NCBI RefSeq assembly: GCF_963576675.1
Contig: NC_088913.1
Coordinates: forward strand, 91,263,001 to 91,327,000
Direction of reading: 5' to 3'
DNA: 64,000 nt
Source of the DNA: Euphorbia lathyris
Lineage: Eukaryota; Streptophyta; Magnoliopsida; Malpighiales; Euphorbiaceae
The notes beneath the pieces were generated by a model. The model was not told where the DNA came from. It ran no database searches and worked only from the letters and a program-made list of their open reading frames with translations. The translations under genes and the position numbers were made by a program. Every line of letters begins with the position of its first letter. Positions within the stretch are counted from its first letter, which is position 1. Below are positions 20,277 to 29,086 of this stretch, piece by piece.

Positions 20277-20916
20277 TTAGAGAAGTTTGAAAAGTTTGGG
20301 AATTTTTAGAGAAGAGAGTATTTGAATACCAGAAATTTATAAGCGTAAAGAGGTAAAAGTAGGAATTCGTCCACTATTTATAGAGGTGTTGAGTTGATCT
20401 GAAGCATTGAGTTGGCCGTTTGACCTCGAGATACTCAATCGATAAAGATTCTGGCATTTATGACACATTCAGCGTATGTATTTTCTAATTATTACGCTTA
20501 CGTCATCCTAGGTGGCTATTTAATTCACGTGTTTCGCATTAAATTTTGCAACGGATCTATACTCAGTGTTAAGGATTCCAAACGTTTAAAGTTCTGAGTA
20601 GTCAGTTCTATGCAAGGAATAATTCGTGTGTTTAATCACTCAGTTTAAGATAACCACTCAATGTGTATATCTACTCAGCATGTAATAGATATTGATTTAG
20701 CATAAATCACCCAGCATGGTAATCAGCTCAGCATGCATATATCACATATTATATTTGGAATTTACTGAAGAGGATTAAACATACCAATGGCTTCTCTAAG
20801 TATGTTGAATTGCTCACGAGCCAGTGGCTTTGTGAAGATATCAGCAAGCTGCTCATCTATTGGGACATAGGTCAGCTTGATCTCTCCCTTGAGTACATGA
20901 TCTCTGATGAAGTGAT
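20277..20916 (-). repeat. Displaced duplicate of B pol-end and third-ORF leader
   Basis: On the minus strand this is nearly identical (about 10 differences in 640 bp by eye) to 51418-52058, which lies next to the other LTR of D. It contains the last ~50 codons of pol (20916-20761, ending ...REAIGMFNPLQ), the GCTGAG-rich spacer, G-box, TGTCATAAATG and TATA, and stops just before the third-ORF ATG. The contiguous original is the right-hand copy, so this one is secondary. Confidence 0.85.
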
Positions 20917-22319
20917 TGTTGAAACACCTTTTCCACAAGATTTTAATTTGATAAAATCATCCATGATTAAGAGGCAATTAAATTTAGATGCTTTGATTTA
21001 ATTGTACTAACATGTTTGTTCAATATTGAGTGCAAAAATATACAAAGTAAAGACAGGACAAAAGACAGCACAAGCGAAGCTGAGTAGAACGGAACTCAAC
21101 ATGACAGAATGTAAGCCGAGTGGAGTAGGACTCAGAAGCAAAACGAAGCTGACTAAAATTGAAGATTTCTTCAGAAGCGGTTAAACAGAACGGAGCTGAC
21201 CTAGAAGGAACTCAGCATGAACGTTGAACATTCTAAAAGAACAAACGAAGCTGAGTGACAGTCAGGACAGCATGAAGGATACGTTCACTAAAGGACAAAG
21301 TCTGCCAACCTTCTGCACCAATAATTGGAACCTCGAAGATACACAAAAGACCAATTCCAAGAGACATGGGTCATTGGATTATTGGTAAAAGACGACTGGC
21401 ACAAAAAGACAAGCCAGACACAAGAAGACAAACCTGGCGCCTGAAGAAAGCAGAGGAAGGGAATGGCGGTACAGTCTGAATCTGTCCAGAATCTGTCCCC
21501 TAAAAGAGTCGTTTTGGTGTTAACGGCTAAGACATTTCAAAACGATCAAATCTACATATTTCCTTCTATAAAAGGACAATCGATAAACTTGGATCATCAC
21601 TGAAGCATCGAAAGAAAAACACAAGAGAGAAAATTTCAAAAGCACTCAAATACAAAAAGGATCTTACACCTATTTTTTTATTCTATGTGTAAATGCTAGA
21701 TTGATTTGTAATCATCTAAAGTGTTCTTTAGTTCAAAAAGAACAAGTCTCTGATCAATAGGAATATTGAGAGTGTTAAGCTGAGTGCTTGGTTGTAAGCA
21801 TTTCAGTGGTAGAGAAATCTAGGTGCTGGGTTGTAGCACTTAGTAGGAGTTGAGTAGACGAATAGAGGAAGTTGCATATTCAACTGCCTTGTAAGTGGTT
21901 TGTGCTCTACCTTTAAAGAGCTCAGTATTGGATTCAAAATGCCTGGAGGACTCTGGGGACTGGACGTAGGCAGAGAGGCCGAACCAGGATAAGTGATACT
22001 GAGTAATCTCTAAACTCTCTCTTATAATTGCATGTGTTGTTTGCTTTATTTACTCAGCATATAAATTGCCTAAGCTGATCTTGAGTAAGTAAGTGGTGCT
22101 GAGTTAGAAGCTGACCTCCAAGAGTGTCAATTCTTAACTCTCAAAGAAAACAACTTTGGTCAACATCTGACTAAAGCTGTCCTGAAATATATCTCACCAA
22201 GCTGACCAAAGGCTAAGTTAATAAACTCACAAAACAACCTTCAATCAGCTTAATTAAACGCGAAAAAGTTATATTAGTTCCTAACCCCCCCCCTTGGAAC
22301 TAATTACCAGGGACCAACA
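20917..22319 (+). mobile_element. Element D 3' LTR
   Basis: 1403 bp, TGTTGAAACACC to GGGACCAACA, flanked by GTGAT on both sides (20912-20916 and 22320-22324). TATA box CTATAAAA at 21566-21573. AGTTCC-polyC(9)-GGAACT hairpin at 22276-22301. Taken alone it looks like a solo LTR in B's pol. However, the same GTGAT boundary recurs as ATCAC at 51418-51422 beside D's 5' LTR, so it is better read as the 3' LTR of D with its left flank replaced. Confidence 0.85.
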
Positions 22320-22324
22320 GTGAT

Positions 22325-23579
22325 GTCTTATGCTGACGTGCTTCATCCTGCTATGTTGGATTGGGTTCTTTGACAGGTCAATGGCACTTTTGTTGTCACA
22401 TTTGACTTCAATTGTTTTATTCTGAACCCCATAATCTTCTAGTTGTTGCTTAATCCATAGGACTTGAGCAACACAGCTTCCAGCAGTAATGTACTCAGCT
22501 TCAGTGGTTGACAGGGCTACTGATGCCTACTTCTTACTGAACCAGGACACAAGACAGCTTCCAAGGAAGTGACATCCTCCTGAGGTGCTTTTTCGTTCAA
22601 GCTTGTCTCGTATGTAGTCAGTGTCAGTGTATCCAATGAGTGTGAAATCATGAGTATTGGGATACCACAAACCTGCATTCACTGAGCCTTGCAAATATCT
22701 AAGGATTCTTTTTACAGCTATGTAATGAGATTCCTTAGGGTTAGATTGATATCTAGCACAATAACATACTGAGAACTGAATGTCCGGCCTACTAGCAGTT
22801 AAGTAGAGTAGAGAACCAATCATACCCCGGTACAATTTGCTGTCTACTGACTTACCATTTTCATTAGCGCAGAGGACAGTGTCAGTGCCCATAGGGATAA
22901 ATATTGACTTGCAATTCTCAAGTTCATACTTCTTTAATATCTCGCTAGCATACTTAGTTTGACTGATGAAGATGCCATTTTTCCCTTGTTTGATTTGAAG
23001 TCCAAGGAAGAAGTTGAGTTCTCCTATCATTGACATTTCAAACTCAGTCTGCATCTGCTTACTAAATTCCTTGCATATGGACTCGTTAGTGGCACCAAAA
23101 ATAATGTCATCAACATATATATGAGCCAGTAGGGTATCTTTACCCTTCCTCTTAATGAATAAGGTTGTATCAGCTTTACCTCTGACATAATTTCTAGTCA
23201 GCAGAAAACTGGTCAGCCTCTCATACCAAGTACGTGGTGCTTGCTTGAGACCATACAGAGCCTTTTTGAGCTTATAAACGTGGTTTGGGAACTTAAGATC
23301 CTCAAACCCTGGAGGCTGATTAACATAGACTTCCTTGTATATAACTCCATTAAGGAATGCACTCTTAACATCCATTTGAAATAATTTAAAGTTCATATAA
23401 CTTGCATATGCACATAAAATTCTTATAGCCTCTAGCCTTGCCACTGGGGCGAAGGTCTCACCGTAGTCAATACCTTCTTGCTGACTATAGCCTTGAGCTA
23501 CAAGTCTTGCTTTGTTCCTGACCACGTTCCCTTGTTCATTTAGCTTGTTGCAGAAGACCCATCTTGTTCCTATGGTCTT
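22325..23579 (-). pseudogene. pol: Element B pol: reverse transcriptase and RNase H
   Basis: Reads from the TAG at the 23580 frameshift region down to the D insertion at 22324. The 332-codon frame 23525-22527 has [46 protein letters not shown] (about 23107-23118) and the RNase H motif GYTDTDY. A stop at about 22526-22528 follows SWFSKK. The rest (STTEAEY, KQQLEDYG, KCDNKSAIDLSKNP) is readable beyond it. The last ~50 codons are on the far side of D at 51423-51571. Confidence 0.9.
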
Positions 23580-25303
23580 CTAGCTTCTTTGATTTGGCAC
23601 TAAGTCCCACACTTCATTTCTTCTAAGCTGATCAAGTTCTTCTTGCATTGCACTCATCCAGAACTCATCGTGCTCAACTTCAGAGAAGTTCTTTGGTTCC
23701 TGAACTGAGACGAATGCTACGTTGCTGAGGTATCTCCTGAGTTGATTTCTTGTCATCAGGGTATTTTGAGCAGCATCAAGAATGGCACTTTCTGAGTGTC
23801 CTCTTGGTATTCTGATCTCTTTTGGAAGAGTGATGTCTTGAGCTGGTTGTATTTCAACAATCTCTGCAGGTATAGATTGGTTAGTGAAAACAATTTGAGT
23901 TTCGCTTTTACCTTCGGTCAGCCCTTGAGGTAGTGACTCAGCAGATGTTTCTTGGTCAGCGGGTGCTGAGTATGGATCATCCTCAGTCATCTGCTTATCT
24001 TTTCCTGCAGGGTTAGTTTCATCGAACTCAACGTGTACTGAATCTTCTAGGACCTGAGTTCGTTTATTGAAAACTCTATATGCTTTGCTGTTTGTTGAGT
24101 AGCCTAAAAAGATAGCTTCATCAGCTTTTGAATCAAACTTAGCAAGGCTGTCTTTGGTATTTAGAATAAAACATTTACAGCCGAAGGCACGAAAGTATCC
24201 AATGTTGGGCTTTCGTCCTTTCCAAAGTTCGTAGGGAGTCTTCTTTAATATGGGTCTGACTAGAGCCCTATTAAGTATGTAGCAAGCTGTGTTGACAGTT
24301 TCTCCCCAAAAGTACTTTGGAAGCCTATGCTCACTCAGCATTGTCATGGCTATTTCAACCAAGGTTCTGTTTTTCCTTTCAACAACCCCATTCTGTTGAG
24401 GCGTTCTAGGAGCAGAAAAATTATGGTTAATGCCGCTGGCTTCAAAGAATTCAACAAACTGTTGGTTTTTGAATTCTCCACCATTATCACTTCGGATGTG
24501 AGCTAACTTAAGGTCTTTATCATTTTCAAGTTTTCTTACTAAAGTTGAAAACGTCTCAAAGGTTTCATCCTTGCTACTCAGCAAGATGATCCAAGTGTAC
24601 CGAGAAAAGTCATCTACAATGACCAAGGAAAATCTTCTACCACCCAAGCTCAGCGACTGGACTGGTCTGAAGAGATCCAAGTGTAGCAACTCTAATGGAC
24701 GCTTGGTTGAGACAATGTTTTTACTATGAAAAGACGTTTTAGTTTGTTTTCCAGCTTGACAAGCGTAGCATAATTGATATTTTTTGAACTTAAGTTCTGG
24801 CAGTCACTCAACTAATTGCTTTCTTGCTAATTTGGCCAGGAGGTCCATGCTTACATGACCAAGTCTCATGTTCCATAGCCAGGAGTTTTCTTCCTTTGAC
24901 ACTAAGCATACATTTTTTGAAAATTTCTTTTCCAAATTCAGCATAAAGACATTATCAATCTGAGGGGCAGTTAAAATCAATTCATTTGTTTTTCCCTCGA
25001 GTATTTTACATCCAGTGTCATCAAATATAACTTTTCTCCCATTATCACATAGCTGAGCTACGCTGAGTAAGTTATATTTAAGTCCACTGACTAGGGAGAC
25101 TGACTCAATAGTAGGATTACCACCAACGGTTCCTGACCCTACTATCTTACCCTTTTTGTTGTCTCTGAAACTTACGCTTCAACCTCGTTTACGCGCACGT
25201 GTGATGAACTGAGTTTGATCACTAGTCATATGCCTCGAGCATGTGTTGTCAATGTACCACATCTTTGACTTCTCAGCACATCTCAGGCTTACCTGCAATA
25301 TAG
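23580..25303 (-). pseudogene. pol: Element B pol: protease remnant, GAG-pre-integrase, integrase
   Basis: The frame 24689-23580 carries the integrase core: HLDLFRPVQS, SDNGGEFKNQ and RTPQQNGVVERKNRT give the D, D and E positions. A C-terminal region with FRAFGCKCFILNTKD and FLGYSTNSKAYRVFN follows. Upstream (25240-24690), the protease-like IDN-CSRHMTS segment, SWLW-MRLGHVSMDLL and the His/Cys zinc motif are readable but interrupted by stops near 25176 and 24804. A small insertion at about 23580 shifts the frame into RT. A 1-bp loss after the gag stop puts the start of pol out of frame with gag. Confidence 0.88.
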
Positions 25304-27046
25304 CTAGTTATCTTTAGGTACCCAAGTCTTTTTAGGTCCTTGTTTGTTAGGCTCAGCAGGTAAAGCATCATACTTAATCTTATGATGACATACTTGGACA
25401 GTGTGTCCATTTTTTCCACAGAAGTCACAGCTGACCTTTCGTTTGGGATATCTCACTAACTGGTCAGCACCCCAGTGCTGAGCATGCCAGCACACCTTTA
25501 TGGTGTGTCCCTTCTTCCCACAGAAATCACACTGGACATTCCGCTGAGGATTCCATCTCTGCTGACTAGTACTTAGGTACTGAGTGTTCAGACGAATATT
25601 TCTTTTATTCGGAACCTTGAATTGATTCTGAATAGATGTGACATCCTTTCTCAGTTTCTTAGAATCTGATTGGACCTCAGAGACAAACTTATGCATAGTT
25701 TCTATGTTGCTATGCAAAGTTGAGTTGTCTTGGAGAAGATATCGAAGGTCACTCAGTTTGACATCTTCAATCTCATCACATCGCCTGCTGAGGGCTCTAA
25801 CCTTCTTGTTACACTTTTTGATAAGTGTGTAGAGGTCACTCAGGGCATTTATCATTTCATTTCTGAGCAAGGGTAGTGATATTACCTCAGTTGAGTGTGC
25901 CTTATTGTCAGATGCAATGGAGGGGTCAGCATGCTCAGAAACACAAGGGTCAGCAAGCTCATCTGCCATGAAGCAGATCTTTGCTGACTCAGTGGCATCA
26001 GCTCCTGATGATGATGACTCATCACTATCACTCCAGGTTGCCACCATTGCCTTCTTGATGTTCTTCTTTTCCTTCCTCAAGGTAGGACAGCTTGATTTGA
26101 TCTGGCCAGTTTGATGACATTCAAAGCATGTGATGGGCTTTGAGCTGTCCTTCTTGTACTTGCTGTCGCTAGACTCAGCTTTGTACTTGTCAAACTTCTT
26201 ATAAGGCTTCTTGGAGTATTTATCATTCTTTATGAACAACCTTTTCATCTTTCTAGTGAACATGGACATCTCTTCATCGTCTGTTGAGCTCCCATCAGTG
26301 GAGTCAGCTTTCATGACAAGAGACTTTTGCTTTTTGTCCTCAGACTTCTCCTTCACCTCAAAATTCTTCATTGAAATCTCATGGGTCAGCAGAGATCCAA
26401 TGAGTTCATCATACTTGTAGGTGGTCAAGTCTTGAGCTTCCTCAACAGCAGTTTTCTTGGCTTGCCAACTTTTGGGAAGACTCCTCAGTATCTTCTTGAC
26501 TTGTTCTTCCTCAGTAAAGATCTTGCCAAGTCTTTTGAGCTCGTTGATAATGTTTGTGAATCTTGAGTTCATTTCAGAGATTCCTTTATCATCATTCATT
26601 TCAAACAGCTCGTTCAGCCTCATGTGCTGGTTCACCTTGGATTCCTTAACTTTGTTGGTTCCTTCATAGGTGACCTCTAGTTTCTTCCAGATCTCCTGCG
26701 CTGACTCACAACCTGAAATCTTGTTGTACTCTGCAGCATCTAACGCACAGTGAAGCATGTTTATAGCCGAAGCATGATTTTGTAGCTTCTTCAGATCATC
26801 CTCTGTCCACTTAGTCTCAGCTTTAACAACTGTTTGGCCGTCAATAGTTTCAACAGGAACAAATGGGCCTTGGACTATAGAAATCCATGCACTCATATTT
26901 GTTGCCTGAATGAAATTTTTCATTCTATTCTTCCAAAAGGTGTAGTTAGACCCGAAGAACAGAGGAGGCCGAGTAATGGACAGTCCCTTAGGAAGAATTT
27001 GAGTTGTCTGATTTCCTGGGAGGAAACGAGTGCTGTTTTTAGCCAT
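25304..27046 (-). CDS. gag: Element B gag, intact 580-codon ORF (Sirevirus-like)
   Basis: Structural polyprotein of a Ty1/copia element that would form the particle and bind element RNA. The start MAKNSTRFLPGNQTTQILPK at 27046 is placed 50 bp after the PBS. The capsid region has YTFWKNRMKNFIQATN, IWKKLEVTYEG and VKKILRSLPKSWQAKKTA. It is followed by a charged segment and three zinc knuckles: CFECHQTGQIKSSC (His position changed to Gln), CDFCGKKGHTIKVC and CDFCGKNGHTVQVC. A predicted coiled segment lies before the last two knuckles. It ends WVPKDN and TAG at 25304-25306, the same TAG position as in C. The ORF is complete, but the element's pol and third ORF are broken. Confidence 0.92.
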   Translation of the reverse strand: MAKNSTRFLPGNQTTQILPKGLSITRPPLFFGSNYTFWKNRMKNFIQATNMSAWISIVQGPFVPVETIDGQTVVKAETKWTEDDLKKLQNHASAINMLHCALDAAEYNKISGCESAQEIWKKLEVTYEGTNKVKESKVNQHMRLNELFEMNDDKGISEMNSRFTNIINELKRLGKIFTEEEQVKKILRSLPKSWQAKKTAVEEAQDLTTYKYDELIGSLLTHEISMKNFEVKEKSEDKKQKSLVMKADSTDGSSTDDEEMSMFTRKMKRLFIKNDKYSKKPYKKFDKYKAESSDSKYKKDSSKPITCFECHQTGQIKSSCPTLRKEKKNIKKAMVATWSDSDESSSSGADATESAKICFMADELADPCVSEHADPSIASDNKAHSTEVISLPLLRNEMINALSDLYTLIKKCNKKVRALSRRCDEIEDVKLSDLRYLLQDNSTLHSNIETMHKFVSEVQSDSKKLRKDVTSIQNQFKVPNKRNIRLNTQYLSTSQQRWNPQRNVQCDFCGKKGHTIKVCWHAQHWGADQLVRYPKRKVSCDFCGKNGHTVQVCHHKIKYDALPAEPNKQGPKKTWVPKDN

Positions 27047-27094
27047 TGTGGGGATCAGCTCAAGATATTTATATCTTGCTCAGTGAGCTTTTAA

Positions 27095-27106
27095 GCTCTG
27101 ATACCA
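27095..27106 (-). promoter_or_regulatory. Element B primer-binding site
   Basis: TGGTATCAGAGC on the minus strand, two bases from the LTR end at 27109. Complementary to initiator tRNA-Met. Confidence 0.95.
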
Positions 27107-27108
27107 CT

Positions 27109-27233
27109 TGTTGGTCCCGTATAACGTGACAAGGTTAGTTCCAAGGGGGGGGGGATAGGAACTATTTAAAATTTTGTCCGTTAAGACTGACTTCTTTTCT
27201 TTGAGAAAAGGTTTACACAGCGGCACTAAGTAG
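27109..27233 (-). repeat. Element B 5' LTR, 3' end piece
   Basis: Minus-strand end of B's 5' LTR (plus strand starts TGTTGGTCCC), with the AGTTCC/GGAACT hairpin around G10 at 27137-27163. It is cut by element C at the duplication AGTAG (27229-27233). The rest is at 45235-46448. It matches 56575-56700 of B's 3' LTR. Confidence 0.92.
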
Positions 27234-28627
27234 TGTTGGTCCCTGATAATTAGTTCCAAAGGGGGGGGGTTAGGAACTAATATAACTTTTTCGCTTTTTG
27301 CCTGATCTGACCAGAAGTTATATTAAGAGTTTATTGATTCTTGATAATGGTCAGCTTGGTGAGATATAGTTGAAGACAACTTTAGTCAGGAGTTGGCTAA
27401 AGTTGTTTTCATGCGAGTTGAGAATTGATACTCCTAGAGGTCAGCTTCTAACTCAGCACCACTTATTTACTCAAGGTCAGCTTAGACAATCTATATGTTG
27501 AGCAAATCTAGCAAACAACACATGCAATATAAAGAGAGAGTTCAGAGATTACTCAGTATCACTTATCCTGGTTTGGCCTCTTTGCCTACGTCCAGTCCCC
27601 AGAGTCCTCCGGGCTTTTTGAATCCAATATTGAGCTCTTTAAAGGTAGAGCACGAACCAATTACAAGGCAGTTGAATATGCAAGAGTACCTTCCTCTATT
27701 CTTCTACTCAACTCCTACTAAGTGCTACAACCCAGCACCTAGATTTCTCTACTGCTGAAATGCTAACAACTTAGCACTCAGCTTCTACTCACTCAATATC
27801 ACTATTGATCACAAACTTGTTCCCTTTTGAACTAGAGAACACTTTAGATGATTACAACTCAATCTAGCATTTACACAAGAATAAAAGCGTGGGTGTAAGA
27901 TTCTTTTTGTGTTTGAGTGCTTGTAAGACTTTCTCTCTTGTATTTTTCTTTTTATCAATCAGTTCCGTGTCTTTTTTTTTGTTTCTTCAAGTGTCCTTAT
28001 ATAGGCTAAATCCTGTGGATTTGATCGTTTGAAATGTCTTGACCGTTGCCACCAAAACGGCTCTTTTGGGAAACATTTTCTGGAAACATTCAGACTGTAC
28101 GCCATTCCCTGCTTCTGTATTTCTTCAGACGTCAGGTTGTCTTCTAGCATCTGTTTTGTTTGTTTGTGCCAGTTGTCTGTTTCCAATAATCCAACGTCCC
28201 ATGACTCTCGGAATCAGTCTTCTAGGTTTCTTCGAGGTTCCAATTATTGGTGCAGAAGATTGGTAGACTTGTCGTTTAATAAAACATAACCTTCATGCTG
28301 TCCTGACACATACTCATCTTCGATTGTTCTCTTCGAATGTTCATGGTTCATGCTGAGCTCTTCCAAGGTCAGCTCCGTTTTGTTAATAGGTCTTCAGCTC
28401 TAGTCAGCTTTGTTTTGTTTCTGAATTATAACTCCACTCAGCTTCTCTTCTGTCATGCTGAGTTCTTTTCTACTCAGCTTCGTTTGTCGTGTCTTTTACT
28501 TATATATTTTTGCACTCAAGATTTAACAAACATATTAGTACAATTAAATCAAAACATCTAAATTTAATTTCCTCTTAATCATGGATGATTTTGTCAAATC
28601 AAAATCTTGTGGAAAGGTGTTTCAACA
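27234..28627 (-). repeat. Element C 3' LTR
   Basis: 1394 bp. On the plus strand it starts TGTTGGTCCC and ends GGTGTTTCAACA. TATA box CCTATATAAGG (minus) at about 27995-28005. Hairpin AGTTCC/GGAACT around G9 at 27252-27278. Confidence 0.95.
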
Positions 28628-28641
28628 AACTCCCCCATTTT
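28628..28641 (-). promoter_or_regulatory. Element C polypurine tract
   Basis: AAAATGGGGGAGTT on the minus strand immediately before the 3' LTR. Identical to the tract of B at 55422-55435. It primes plus-strand DNA synthesis. Confidence 0.9.
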
Positions 28642-29086
28642 GATGTTGGCAAAATACATGATTATGGAACTCAGTTATAAGTTGCCCCATGATTGATTTA
28701 TGTTTCGTATGGAAACTACTCCCCCGTAAGGGTTGCATTAATTTCTGAATTTTCATGTTTTTCATTTTGAAATAAACTCTGGATATAGCCTTATAGTGTC
28801 CTGAGTTTATGAATGTTTGAATACTTAGTTTGGTTCATTCATCAAATGCTAAGTATCAGTTTGCTTAATTCTGGATGGGTGAGACATTCGACAGAAAGAA
28901 AACAAAGGTTCATTGAGGCATACAAAGTACAGTACGACATAGTAGTGCCTACCATCAAAAATGCCGACCAAACAGACAACAGCTTAAATTTCATATTAGT
29001 GCCTTCCAAAAAGAAAGAAAAAAACAACAAACACTTAAATTTCACTTGCGCTAGTTTCCTAGCATTAACTTCTCTTCTTCTTATCT
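28642..29086 (-). other. Element C 3' UTR between third ORF and PPT
   Basis: About 445 bp, AT-rich, equivalent to 54897-55421 of B. Small ORFs on the plus strand here are antisense shadows. No gene seen. Confidence 0.7.

Noticed and set aside
20917..22319. Simple solo LTR in element B
   Set aside because: Its left flank is a near-identical copy of sequence beside D's 5' LTR, and filler DNA lies just beyond. It is better explained as D's 3' LTR with a repaired flank.
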